Shown: positions 1-7,081, counted from the first letter of the stretch. The stretch: DNA of 27,044 bases from an uncultured Bacilli bacterium (GCA_934101625.1 CAKORV010000012.1:1-27044), one strand, 5' to 3'. A program made the numbers and translations. The notes: generated by a model from the letters alone, not told the origin.

Positions 1-77
1 AAGTATGCATAACTTACTCCAATAGTTAATACTAATATACTTACTACCAAATACACAATATATTTTTTATTTTTCAT
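1..77 (-). CDS. Membrane-anchored surface protein, N-terminus only
   Basis: Only the first 25 codons are inside the window; the gene continues past base 1. The start ATG at 77 follows a GGTGGTGAAAG ribosome site. The product begins with a short Lys/Asn-rich stretch (MKNKK) and then one hydrophobic segment ending GVSYAY, which looks like an uncleaved signal anchor. The neighbouring surface protein (593-2371) has a similar anchor and the same promoter and leader, so the two are probably co-regulated members of one surface-protein set. What the outer part does cannot be seen. An in-frame ATG at 92 is less likely because the ribosome site would lie inside it. Confidence 0.6.
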   Translation of the reverse strand, partial: MKNKKYIVYLVVSILVLTIGVSYAY

Positions 78-97
78 ATCTTTCACCACCATAAAAA

Positions 98-121
98 ATA
101 TATAGACTTGTGCCTATATAT
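98..121 (-). promoter_or_regulatory. Covarying leader hairpin, copy 1
   Basis: The minus-strand RNA can form ATATATAG-loop-CTATATAT, an 8-bp stem with loop GCACAAGT. The copy at 2397-2418 has the identical loop but a stem changed at two paired positions (T-A to C-G and A-T to T-A) with pairing kept. Paired changes in two otherwise near-identical leaders argue for a real RNA structure. It sits about 20 nt before the start codon, next to the ribosome site. Confidence 0.65.
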
Positions 122-135
122 CTAATTTCACGAAA

Positions 136-225
136 AAACTATGAGAGTTATTTACCTTTAACCCCCCCCGATTTCTGTACCAAGTTTGGTACTTAATTTG
201 AAGAAAATTATTTTTCTCATAGTTT
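136..225 (-). promoter_or_regulatory. Long-range leader stem with T-tract, copy 1
   Basis: An 11-bp inverted repeat (136-146 with 215-225; arm AAACTATGAGA) encloses the leader ORF. In the RNA the 5' arm contains the leader ORF start codon, and the 3' arm runs directly into a T-run, as in an intrinsic terminator with a long loop. An inner hairpin (GTACCAA-2-TTGGTAC) lies at 177-192. Attenuation is inferred. An invertible DNA segment is an alternative. Confidence 0.5.
158..220 (-). CDS. Leader peptide, 20 aa, copy 1
   Basis: ATG at 220 lies 10 nt after GGAG, a good ribosome site. The 20-codon product begins MRKIIFFK, is hydrophobic at its N-terminus and ends in GGG encoded by the G8 tract, followed by TAA. 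Copy 2 encodes the same peptide except Lys3 to Glu and Lys8 to Glu. No family is recognised. It could be a regulatory leader peptide whose translation opens the stem around it, or a secreted or signal peptide. The ribosome site and conservation support translation; the function is unknown. Confidence 0.45.
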   Translation of the reverse strand: MRKIIFFKLSTKLGTEIGGG

Positions 226-302
226 AATTACTCCTTCATTTTTTATTGATTTGCGAATTATTTTGTACAAAATTCACATATCTTTCTTTACCTTACGTAT
301 TA

Positions 303-331
303 ATTTTACCATTTATCTTTTATCTTATCAA
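303..331 (-). promoter_or_regulatory. Promoter of partial surface gene
   Basis: Minus-strand -35 TTGATA (326-331) and -10 TAAAAT (303-308) with a 17-bp spacer. The same arrangement and near-identical spacer recur at 2597-2625. It begins just after the XRE gene, so the partial surface gene has its own promoter. Confidence 0.7.
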
Positions 332-359
332 GAGAATTTTTGTACATTTTAATTCACAA

Positions 360-584
360 TTATTTTTCTTCAAAAAACTTTTCAATTGAAATATTTAATA
401 CCTTACTTATTTTATATAAGTTATATACACTTATTCCTTGATACATCTTACTACTTTCTAGTGCACCTATTAAAGGAGTTGTACATCCAATTAAATTTGC
501 TAGTTCTTCTTGAGTTAAGTCTCTCATTATCCTATACTTTTTAATGTTTTTACCTATTATCATTTTTAATTCTACATTTGTCAT
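360..584 (-). CDS. XRE-family HTH regulator
   Basis: A 74-residue protein that is essentially a single Cro/C1-type helix-turn-helix domain. Residues 12-70 show the pattern of IGKNIKKYR, TQEELANLIGC, a recognition helix around TTPLIGALESSK, and LYKISKVLNIS. It has no extra sensor domain, so it is likely a small DNA-binding repressor or activator acting as a dimer. The ATG at 584 has a TAGGAG ribosome site and lies 8 nt after the surface-protein stop codon, so the two are cotranscribed. The plausible target is the duplicated leader promoter on either side of it (inferred). No terminator follows; the next promoter starts within about 30 bp. Confidence 0.85.
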   Translation of the reverse strand: MTNVELKMIIGKNIKKYRIMRDLTQEELANLIGCTTPLIGALESSKMYQGISVYNLYKISKVLNISIEKFFEEK

Positions 585-592
585 GATGGCTC

Positions 593-2371
593 CTAACTAC
601 AACTTGTTTCATCTATTTCGTATGGATCTGTTGGAGTTCCTGTACCAGTTACTTTAGCGCATTTTGATATTGATATAACTGGTCTAACGTTTAGTCCAAT
701 CATAGCACCAACATTACGAACATTTAAACTGCCCGCATCACTTGATGTATAAACTGCCCATACACCTGCAACACTCGCATAACTTCCTGGTGACATAGTC
801 CACCATCCACTTCCTGCAATTATTGAATTACCTGTACTATTTGTATAATACCACGCATATGGACTTGATAATTTTGTATTATAAACTCCGCCAGCAAAAG
901 CAACTTCATCTGCTGTCATTAATGCTATTGGATACTTGAGTTGTCCATTTCCTCCACCTGTTGTACTTGCACTAAATTTATCAGCTAAAGCTTGGGTATT
1001 TTCAAATAAACCATTACTCGCATTTGCTCCACATTTATATGATGGCGCTCTATTTGAATATAATCTTGTGTAAGAGCCAAAATAAAACGAAGAGTTTCCT
1101 GAATATGATGAATTATAAGTTCCGCTTCCTACACTTCTATCATTACAATATATTGCGGTTTTACTTATGTATTTATCATAATTGGTTAATAAATTATTTT
1201 CATACCATGAATCTATTGTCTTTTTTATTGTACTATCATTTTCATTAGTCCTATTATTTTCTAAAGAATCACTCGTTCCATACATATACCCTACATACAT
1301 TGATGGGTTTGTTGAATCGTTATATTTGATTGAACCACTCATAAATCCAGTTGAACTACTTATAAATCCAGAAGTTGTATCATGACTTGTACCGGAATAC
1401 AGCAATCTTACGCTTCCGTCTTCATTTGTTCTTATTATTCTCCAATAAAATCCTCCAAACTTTACCCAGTTGTTTGTTGTATTACCTGAATAATAATATA
1501 CATCACTTCCATCTTCTGTTTTATTTGTTTTGTATATCGTTCTTGTTGTAGTTGCCTCATTTGTTGATGAAAAGTTTGTTCTTTCGCTTATTGTCGGATT
1601 ATCTCTTAACATTGCTTTAGCTAATGTTATTCCATCTTCATCAAGTATTATTGTACAAGTAACATCACTTTGTATATTTGATATTGTTAAGAGATTATTT
1701 GAAAGTGTTCCATTTGAACAACTTATACTAGCATCTTCTAATATATAACCATCATTTGCTGTTATAGTAAATGATAAACTTCCATTAAATGTGGTTGTTT
1801 TTTCTGTTACATCTGATGTTCCATTTTGAACATCTAATGTTGCTTTAAATGAATCAGTATACATATCTTCTATTCTTGTATATCCTTTTCTTTCATCTAC
1901 TTTTGTATTAAATGAATATCCACCACTTATATTAAATTCTACTGTTATATCTGTAGTTGCTTCTATAAATACTTTTACTATTTTTGTAGTTGTAGAATTA
2001 TAATTTTCTATAGAATCACTTACTTTATCTATAGTAGTACTTCCATAATATACTTTACCTTCACCACTAGTTATCTTATAGTCTACTCCATAGTTACTAT
2101 TTATACTATTCAAACTATTAATTTTAACTATTACTGCAGTTACTTTACCAGCAGGTAACATAACAACATTACCATTTATTGTTTCTTCTCCACCTAAACT
2201 ATTTATTTCTATTCCATACATTAAATTACTTATTAATAATTCACTAGATTTATAATTATCACTCATTATTCTAAATGCAGAATAACTTAATCCTAATACT
2301 ACTAATGTAAGAAATATTATTACATACATTAAACCTACCTTAGCTTTAATTCTTCCAAACAAACTTCTCAT
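593..2371 (-). CDS. Membrane-anchored surface protein with C-terminal DUF6273-like domain
   Basis: About 592 residues. A basic N-terminus (MRSLFGRIKAK) is followed by one transmembrane helix and a long extracellular part. The middle has an Ig-like beta region around the NDGYILEDASISCSNG motif. From about residue 305, NWVKFGGFYWRIIR opens a C-terminal region with GWWTMSPG and LNVRPVIS, the pattern of DUF6273/C-type-lectin-like domains common in gut Firmicutes. There is no LPXTG or other sorting motif, so it is held by the N-terminal anchor. The start at 2371 is chosen because GGAGGAAAG precedes it by the right distance; an in-frame ATG at 2401 sits inside the leader hairpin without a ribosome site. 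It is cotranscribed with the XRE gene. The ligand is unknown. Confidence 0.75.
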   Translation of the reverse strand: MRSLFGRIKAKVGLMYVIIFLTLVVLGLSYSAFRIMSDNYKSSELLISNLMYGIEINSLGGEETINGNVVMLPAGKVTAVIVKINSLNSINSNYGVDYKITSGEGKVYYGSTTIDKVSDSIENYNSTTTKIVKVFIEATTDITVEFNISGGYSFNTKVDERKGYTRIEDMYTDSFKATLDVQNGTSDVTEKTTTFNGSLSFTITANDGYILEDASISCSNGTLSNNLLTISNIQSDVTCTIILDEDGITLAKAMLRDNPTISERTNFSSTNEATTTRTIYKTNKTEDGSDVYYYSGNTTNNWVKFGGFYWRIIRTNEDGSVRLLYSGTSHDTTSGFISSSTGFMSGSIKYNDSTNPSMYVGYMYGTSDSLENNRTNENDSTIKKTIDSWYENNLLTNYDKYISKTAIYCNDRSVGSGTYNSSYSGNSSFYFGSYTRLYSNRAPSYKCGANASNGLFENTQALADKFSASTTGGGNGQLKYPIALMTADEVAFAGGVYNTKLSSPYAWYYTNSTGNSIIAGSGWWTMSPGSYASVAGVWAVYTSSDAGSLNVRNVGAMIGLNVRPVISISKCAKVTGTGTPTDPYEIDETSCS

Positions 2372-2396
2372 ACTTTCTTTCCTCCACACCAAAAAA

Positions 2397-2418
2397 TTCA
2401 TAGACTTGTGCCTATGAA
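2397..2418 (-). promoter_or_regulatory. Covarying leader hairpin, copy 2
   Basis: The RNA stem TTCATAG-CTATGAA (7 bp) closes the loop GCACAAGT, which is identical to copy 1. Relative to copy 1, two stem pairs have changed on both sides. It ends 26 nt before the surface-protein ATG. Confidence 0.65.
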
Positions 2419-2434
2419 CTTAATTTCATGAAAA

Positions 2435-2524
2435 AAACTATGAGAGTTATTTACCTTTAACCCCCCCCGATTTCTGTACCAAGTTTGGTACTTAATTCGA
2501 AGAAAATTATTTCTCTCATAGTTT
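2435..2524 (-). promoter_or_regulatory. Long-range leader stem with T-tract, copy 2
   Basis: A perfect 12-bp inverted repeat (2435-2446 with 2513-2524; AAACTATGAGAG) with the 3' RNA arm followed by further Ts. The 5' arm carries the leader ORF start codon. The loop contains the GTACCAA hairpin and the G8 tract. A translation-coupled terminator is inferred; it has not been shown. Confidence 0.5.
2457..2519 (-). CDS. Leader peptide, 20 aa, copy 2
   Basis: ATG at 2519 follows GGAG at 10 nt. The product is MREIIFFE followed by LSTKLGTEIGGG and TAA. It matches copy 1 except for two Glu/Lys exchanges, each from one base change. Losing one G extends the peptide by 4 codons (ending VKGK). Gaining one lets reading continue through the stem to a TGA next to the downstream hairpin. 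No known family. Confidence 0.45.
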   Translation of the reverse strand: MREIIFFELSTKLGTEIGGG

Positions 2525-2596
2525 AATTACTCCTTCAATTTTTTTGATTTGCAAATTATTATGTACAAAATTCACATATCTTTACTTTACATCTTA

Positions 2597-2625
2597 ATTC
2601 TATCATTTATCTTTTATCTTATCAA
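2597..2625 (-). promoter_or_regulatory. Promoter of surface protein-XRE operon
   Basis: -35 TTGATA (2620-2625) and -10 TAGAAT (2597-2602), 17-bp spacer, starting within 15 nt of the dtd stop codon. The predicted leader is more than 200 nt long, room for the leader ORF and hairpins. Confidence 0.7.
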
Positions 2626-2638
2626 GAACATTTTTTAA

Positions 2639-3085
2639 TTAAACTTCACTGCTATCGACTATTATTGTTACTGGACCATCATTATATATTTCAACTTTCA
2701 TATCAGCCCCAAAAATACCAGTTTCTGTATGTATACCAATACTCCTTAATTTATCATTCATATAATCATATAACTTAGATGCTTCAGTAGGATTAAGTGC
2801 ATTTACAAAACTTGGTCTTCTACCTTTAGTTATATCTGCATATAAAGTGAATTGACTTATATTTAGTATACTTCCTTTTACATCTAATAAACTTAAATTC
2901 ATTTTATCATCATTATCAGTAAATATTCTTAAATTAATTATTTTATCTATTACTTTATCAACTATTTTTTCATTATCTCCATTAGTAAAACTAGATAATA
3001 ATACATAACCATAATCTATTTCTCCATTTATTTTACCATCAATAGTTACTTTACTATATTTACTTCTTTGTACTATTACTTTCAT
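2639..3085 (-). CDS. dtd: D-aminoacyl-tRNA deacylase
   Basis: 148 residues, the usual length. The enzyme hydrolyses D-amino acids, and glycine misattached to tRNA(Ala), from tRNA in the cytoplasm as a homodimer. Both active-site motifs are present: SQFTL around residue 98 and NDGPVT near the C-terminus, the latter holding the Gly-cisPro element. The N-terminus MKVIVQRSKYSKVTIDG is typical. The start overlaps the rel stop codon by one base (TAATG), so it is translationally coupled to rel. rel-dtd adjacency is common in Firmicutes. No clear terminator follows. Confidence 0.95.
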   Translation of the reverse strand: MKVIVQRSKYSKVTIDGKINGEIDYGYVLLSSFTNGDNEKIVDKVIDKIINLRIFTDNDDKMNLSLLDVKGSILNISQFTLYADITKGRRPSFVNALNPTEASKLYDYMNDKLRSIGIHTETGIFGADMKVEIYNDGPVTIIVDSSEV

Positions 3086-5214
3086 TATCTTTCCACCTTA
3101 CTTACAAACTCCATACTATTAAGTTCAATCATAAATCTATATAAAGTTTCTTTATTTTTTACTTTTATAGATAAATCATATGCTTCATCATATCCTTGTT
3201 TACCTTTATTATTTATAGATGTAATATTTACATCATATTTAGTAGCAAGAGTCAAAATATTGGCTAAATTCTCATTAGAAGAGTTTAAATACACTGTTAC
3301 ATGAGATATATATTTATCCATTACTTTATCATTCCATAAAGCATCTATTATTCTTTCATCATTTAAATTTATATTCTTACAATCTCTTCTATGAATTAAT
3401 ACTCCACTACCTTTAGTAATATAACCAACTATATCATCTCCAAGTACAGGATTACAACAATTAGCAAGTCTAGTTAATATATCTCCATATCCAGCAATTA
3501 TAATTTTACCTTTATCAGTATGTTTTACCAATTCATTATTATTTAATAATTTTTCTATAGTATCATCTTTCTTAGGTCTATAAATATCTTCTAATTTATT
3601 AACTATTAAGTTTTGACTATATTTTAAAGTACCTACTCCTACATATATATCTTCAATAGTATTTTCTTTTAAATCTTCTAATACTTTATTATATATTTCT
3701 GGCACTAGGATTTCACTATCTTTTATATTTCTTCTTTTTAATTCTTCAAGTATTAACTCTTTACCTGTTTCTATAGCTTTATCTTTTTCTTTTTTATAGA
3801 AATAACTCTTTATTCTTGATTTAGCATTAGCTGTTCTTACAAATTTTAACCAACTTTTACTAGGTGTTTTTCCTTTTTGAGTTTTTAGATCAACTATATC
3901 TCCATCTGATAATTTATAATCTAAACTAACTATTTTTCCATTTACTAAAGCTCCAATTGTAGTATTACCAACTTCACTATGTATCTTATATGCAAAATCT
4001 ATTGGAGTACTACCCATAGGTAATTCAATTATATCTCCTTTAGGTGTAAATATATATATTTCTTCTTTTACTAAATTATTATTAAAGTTTTTAAAAAAAT
4101 CATTGTTACCTTCAATATCATTTATTTCTATTAGAGTTCTAAATTCTTGTAATCTTGCTTCCAAAGCAGATTGCTTACTTCCATCAGTTTTCTCTTTATA
4201 ACTCCAGTGAGAAGCAACACCATGTTCTGCGATTTCATCCATTTCATGTGTTCTAAGTTGAATTTCAAATTTATTACCATCAACTCCAAATACTGTTGTA
4301 TGTAAACTTTGATACATATTGTTTTTAGGATTAGCAATAAAATCTTTAAATCTCTTTGGTATAGGTCTATATTTAGAATGAATTATACCCACTACTAGAT
4401 AACATTCTTCTGGAGTATTTAAAAGAATCCTAAGTCCTAATAAATCATATATATCATTCCACTTTTTACCAAGTTTTAATTTATTATATATTCCTCTTAC
4501 TGATTTAACTCTATAAGTAATATCAAATTTTATATTATGTTCTTTTAAAAGTAAAATTAATTCATCTCTCATTTTATATAAAGATGCTTCTAACTCACTT
4601 CTATCTTTATTTATTTTTTCTAATACTTCATTATATCCTACAGGATCCATATTTCTTAAACATAAATCTTCTAATTCACTTTTCATAGATTTAATACCAA
4701 GTCTATGCGCAATTGGAATAAAAATCATTTCTGTTTCATTACATACTTCTTTTATGTGTTCTTTATCATGTACTTGTATAGTTCTTAAATTATCTAATCT
4801 ATCAGCAAGTTTAATAAATAATGTAATTGGATTTTCAGATAAACCAACTACTATTCTTCTATATTTATCGGCATCATTTTTAAAGTGAAAAGTTCTTTTT
4901 AAATGACTTAATTTACTAATAGAATTTAATATCTTAGCAACATTCTCATCAAACATTTCACTAACTTCATCATAAGTTAATTTATCTAAAGTAATTCCTT
5001 CATGTATTAAAGCACAACCAATAGTTATAGTATTCATCTTAAGTTCTGCTAGTATTTTAGCAACTCTTATACTATGATTTATATAAGGTTCTCCTGTAAT
5101 TCTAGTCATACCATCATATATTTTAAGTGCTACTTGATAATATTTATCTATTTCTTTTAAGTTATCTTCTGTCATATACATTTTAAGTATATCTAATAAC
5201 TCTTGATATTCCAT
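3085..5214 (-). CDS. rel: RelA/SpoT-family (p)ppGpp synthetase, hydrolase site degenerate
   Basis: 709 residues with the full long-RSH layout: HD domain (about 20-190), synthetase (about 220-340), TGS (about 390-450), CC motif in ANCCNP, and C-terminal ACT. The synthetase looks intact: IYNK, IYDLLGLR, NPKNNMYQSLHTT and EIQLRT with Glu318. It has the RFKD charge motif (288-291) of bifunctional Rel, not the EFDD of E. coli RelA. The hydrolase does not look active. His47, His71 and Asp138 remain, but the HD pair reads HE and the catalytic Glu-Asp two residues on reads Thr75-Leu76. It lies 12 nt after comN with a GGGAG ribosome site and is coupled to dtd. It makes the stringent alarmone from ATP and GDP/GTP when ribosomes stall. 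Confidence 0.93.
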   Translation of the reverse strand: MEYQELLDILKMYMTEDNLKEIDKYYQVALKIYDGMTRITGEPYINHSIRVAKILAELKMNTITIGCALIHEGITLDKLTYDEVSEMFDENVAKILNSISKLSHLKRTFHFKNDADKYRRIVVGLSENPITLFIKLADRLDNLRTIQVHDKEHIKEVCNETEMIFIPIAHRLGIKSMKSELEDLCLRNMDPVGYNEVLEKINKDRSELEASLYKMRDELILLLKEHNIKFDITYRVKSVRGIYNKLKLGKKWNDIYDLLGLRILLNTPEECYLVVGIIHSKYRPIPKRFKDFIANPKNNMYQSLHTTVFGVDGNKFEIQLRTHEMDEIAEHGVASHWSYKEKTDGSKQSALEARLQEFRTLIEINDIEGNNDFFKNFNNNLVKEEIYIFTPKGDIIELPMGSTPIDFAYKIHSEVGNTTIGALVNGKIVSLDYKLSDGDIVDLKTQKGKTPSKSWLKFVRTANAKSRIKSYFYKKEKDKAIETGKELILEELKRRNIKDSEILVPEIYNKVLEDLKENTIEDIYVGVGTLKYSQNLIVNKLEDIYRPKKDDTIEKLLNNNELVKHTDKGKIIIAGYGDILTRLANCCNPVLGDDIVGYITKGSGVLIHRRDCKNINLNDERIIDALWNDKVMDKYISHVTVYLNSSNENLANILTLATKYDVNITSINNKGKQGYDEAYDLSIKVKNKETLYRFMIELNSMEFVSKVER

Positions 5215-5226
5215 TTTATCAACTCC

Positions 5227-5511
5227 CTATAATAAGTTATTTTCTTTAATTATATCTGTATTTCTTCTTCTAACTAAATCTAATACATACATTTTAACAT
5301 CATCAATTTTTAGATCCATTATATCTGTTACCATATCACTCAGTGTTAAACTTTCACTATTTTTCCATTTATTTATACTCAAATAGTTCCATATATCTTC
5401 TTCTTTAATATAACTAATATTATTTCTTCTTATTTCTTCTACTTTAGAATATAAAGCAGGTTTTATACGATTATATAACTCATCTAAATTTCTAAAATTT
5501 AAATCTTTCAT
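5227..5511 (-). CDS. comN: ComN-like post-transcriptional regulator
   Basis: 94 residues matching the Post_transc_reg family (ComN/YrzD of Bacillus): ALYSKVEEI, IKEEDIWNYLSINKW, and SDMVTDIMDLKIDDV. In B. subtilis ComN acts on comE mRNA and interacts with DivIVA. A comEA-comEC pair is present here at 8931-11721, so that link may hold (inferred). The ATG at 5511 is chosen over an in-frame GTG at 5520 because that GTG is part of the AAGGTG ribosome site. First gene of the comN-rel-dtd operon. Confidence 0.8.
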   Translation of the reverse strand: MKDLNFRNLDELYNRIKPALYSKVEEIRRNNISYIKEEDIWNYLSINKWKNSESLTLSDMVTDIMDLKIDDVKMYVLDLVRRRNTDIIKENNLL

Positions 5512-5543
5512 ATGTGTCACCTTCTTATATAATTTTACTATAT

Positions 5544-5572
5544 ATTATACTAAATTAAAAGATATTTAGTAA
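5544..5572 (-). promoter_or_regulatory. Promoter of comN-rel-dtd operon
   Basis: -10 TATAAT (5544-5549), 17-bp spacer, weak -35 TTACTA (5567-5572). It lies just after the terminator of the upstream gene, and no other promoter is seen before dtd. Confidence 0.6.
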
Positions 5573-5582
5573 TTTAAACATT

Positions 5583-5606
5583 AAAAAAGATTATATTTAA
5601 ATAATC
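5583..5606 (-). terminator. Intrinsic terminator overlapping stop codon
   Basis: RNA stem GATTAT-ATAATC (6 bp, 6-nt loop) followed by six Ts. The loop contains the TAA stop of the 5597-6070 gene. Confidence 0.65.
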
Positions 5607-6070
5607 CTTTTAAGTTTTTTTAATATGTTAGTTTTATATTCTGGAGTCATATTATTTTCTTTTAATTCTATAATATCTTCTAACGAACATTTTTTAAACA
5701 TTAGCATTTTTGCTTTAATGTAAAAATAGTTATATTGATTCTTTTGTTCACACTTACTTAGTTTTGCAAACCATTGATTTATTTGTTCACCTTCTCGATC
5801 TATAAGTACAATTTCTTTTTTTACATCTTCTATTGATTTATTAGCATAATCGTTATAATCAGGTATCCAACTAGCATTTTTTAGAAATTCTACTCCTTCT
5901 TTTTTAGTTATTTTAATGAAATCTTTAGCATCATATAAAGAATATACTCTTTTATCTGTTATGTCATATATAGATACTGGAATAGATGTTTTAGTAACAT
6001 ATGTAGATCTAAGTAATATTTGATAATAATATTTTTGTATATACACTGCATTTTTTGTAGTAATTTTCAT
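5597..6070 (-). CDS. Hypothetical protein, 157 aa
   Basis: I do not recognise a family. The protein starts MKITTKNAVYIQKYYYQ, is charged and soluble, and has no signal peptide or membrane helix. The central part (KKEIVLIDREGEQINQWF) and a Lys-rich C-terminus with predicted helices are all that can be seen. The start at 6070 follows GAGAGGAGAAA; an in-frame ATG at 6088 overlaps this site. It has its own extended -10 promoter and a terminator over its stop codon, so it is a single-gene unit. Its position next to the dinD remnants suggests an accessory gene. Confidence 0.7.
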   Translation of the reverse strand: MKITTKNAVYIQKYYYQILLRSTYVTKTSIPVSIYDITDKRVYSLYDAKDFIKITKKEGVEFLKNASWIPDYNDYANKSIEDVKKEIVLIDREGEQINQWFAKLSKCEQKNQYNYFYIKAKMLMFKKCSLEDIIELKENNMTPEYKTNILKKLKRII

Positions 6071-6092
6071 AGTAATTTCTCCTCTCATAATA

Positions 6093-6098
6093 ATTATA
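6093..6098 (-). promoter_or_regulatory. Extended -10 promoter
   Basis: TGATATAAT on the minus strand, 23 nt before the start codon at 6070. The -35 region is poor, as expected for an extended -10 element. Confidence 0.5.
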
Positions 6099-6116
6099 TC
6101 ATTTTGTTTAACATTT

Positions 6117-7037
6117 TTATAGTGAATGTTTAACTTGATCTTGTCTAGATAAATTTTTGATTATATTTCTATAGTATTCTTCTACTTCAGTTATTGTTGT
6201 ATTTTCATCTAACGGATATCTAATAACAACCGTTCTATAGTCTTTTCCATGATTACATAATGAATTTACACAACCATATCCTCTTCTAGATTTTTGAAAT
6301 TGAAAATCTTCTGGTTTATCTGTAGGTAGTTTACCTATCAGACTACTATCTTGTGTAAAAACTCTAAAATCAAACACTTCATAAAAAGATATTAATTCTT
6401 TTGGTAAAACTGGTAATTTATTAATTTCACAATTATGTTTTAAATTATTTAATGCAACATCAGATATATTGATAGGTATACTTCCATTATTCATTAATAT
6501 AAATTGTCTTTTATTTTCATCCGATAAAGACTCCCAATCTATCATTACCCATGAATAACCATTTCCTAAATTAAAATGTTCTCCATTACCATTATTAATT
6601 AGTTTCTTAATTGGTTCATTTCTTTTAGATACATCTATTTTGTTAGCACTGGACATTAATGTAGTTATTCCCATATCATTTAATTCTTTAACAGCATTTA
6701 TTAATGGTAATTCTATACAAGTATAAAGTGATACTTCATCGCCTAATTTTATTTCTCCATCAAACTTAATTGGATTTACATCTTTAACATATTTAGCATT
6801 TTGTTTAAATTCAAGATTTAATTCATCTATATTTTTAAAAATTGGAGTAAGTCCTTTTTTTGCAGATTCAAAATATATATAATAAATTAACTCAATTTTC
6901 TCATCATTACTAACTTTTTTAATATTTTCCATTTCAAAATCAACTATTCTATTTTTATCAACATCATTTGAAACTGCAAGAAAAATATCATTATCTGTTT
7001 TATAAATGGTTTTATTTCTTTCTTCAATTGTTTTCAT
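6117..7037 (-). CDS. Hypothetical protein, 306 aa
   Basis: No family recognised. A soluble protein without signal or membrane segments. The middle holds an aromatic stretch (HFNLGNGYSWVMIDWESL) and the C-terminal third has two Cys-containing turns (GYGCVNSLCNHGKDYR), perhaps a small metal or disulfide site. The start ATG at 7037 follows AAGGAG, with an extended -10 promoter 22 nt upstream. It lies between the 157-aa hypothetical gene and the dinD array and may be part of the same acquired segment. Intact reading frame. Confidence 0.7.
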   Translation of the reverse strand: MKTIEERNKTIYKTDNDIFLAVSNDVDKNRIVDFEMENIKKVSNDEKIELIYYIYFESAKKGLTPIFKNIDELNLEFKQNAKYVKDVNPIKFDGEIKLGDEVSLYTCIELPLINAVKELNDMGITTLMSSANKIDVSKRNEPIKKLINNGNGEHFNLGNGYSWVMIDWESLSDENKRQFILMNNGSIPINISDVALNNLKHNCEINKLPVLPKELISFYEVFDFRVFTQDSSLIGKLPTDKPEDFQFQKSRRGYGCVNSLCNHGKDYRTVVIRYPLDENTTITEVEEYYRNIIKNLSRQDQVKHSL

Positions 7038-7058
7038 ATTTCTCTTCTCCTTGAATTA

Positions 7059-7064
7059 ATTATA
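7059..7064 (-). promoter_or_regulatory. Extended -10 promoter
   Basis: TGCTATAAT on the minus strand, 22 nt before the ATG at 7037. No good -35 hexamer. Confidence 0.5.
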
Positions 7065-7081
7065 GCACATATTAATTTTGA

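Larger units (their letters stand above)
98..345 (-). repeat. Promoter-leader repeat, copy 1
   Basis: This intergenic stretch is repeated at 2397-2634. The core at 136-240 differs from copy 2 by only two bases, while the edges differ more. Read on the minus strand it holds in order a promoter, a 20-codon ORF, a 7-bp hairpin (177-192), a G8 tract (C8 at 162-169), the 3' arm of a long-range stem followed by Ts, and a small hairpin just before the surface gene. It lies upstream of the partial surface gene at 1-77. Confidence 0.9.
2397..2634 (-). repeat. Promoter-leader repeat, copy 2
   Basis: Second copy of the leader at 98-345, upstream of the full-length surface gene. It has the same order of elements: promoter, leader ORF, hairpin at 2476-2491, G8 (C8 at 2461-2468), T-run and small hairpin. 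Between 2435 and 2540 only two bases differ from copy 1, fewer than expected for unselected spacer in such AT-rich DNA. Confidence 0.9.

Noticed and set aside
136..225. c-di-GMP, preQ1 or other known riboswitch in the leaders
   Set aside because: I cannot find the conserved core bases of any class I know; kept as an unnamed structure.
1024..1748. Open frames on the + strand across the surface-protein gene
   Set aside because: No ribosome sites, low-complexity products, and fully overlapped by a well-supported minus-strand gene. The same holds for + strand frames at 3068, 7838, 8426, 16505, 19016 and 24827.
2372..2401. Ten extra N-terminal codons on the surface protein
   Set aside because: The upstream ATG sits in the leader hairpin and has no ribosome site; the ATG at 2371 has GGAGGAAAG.
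4131..4337. 68-codon minus-strand frame inside rel
   Set aside because: Shadow frame of the conserved synthetase region of rel.
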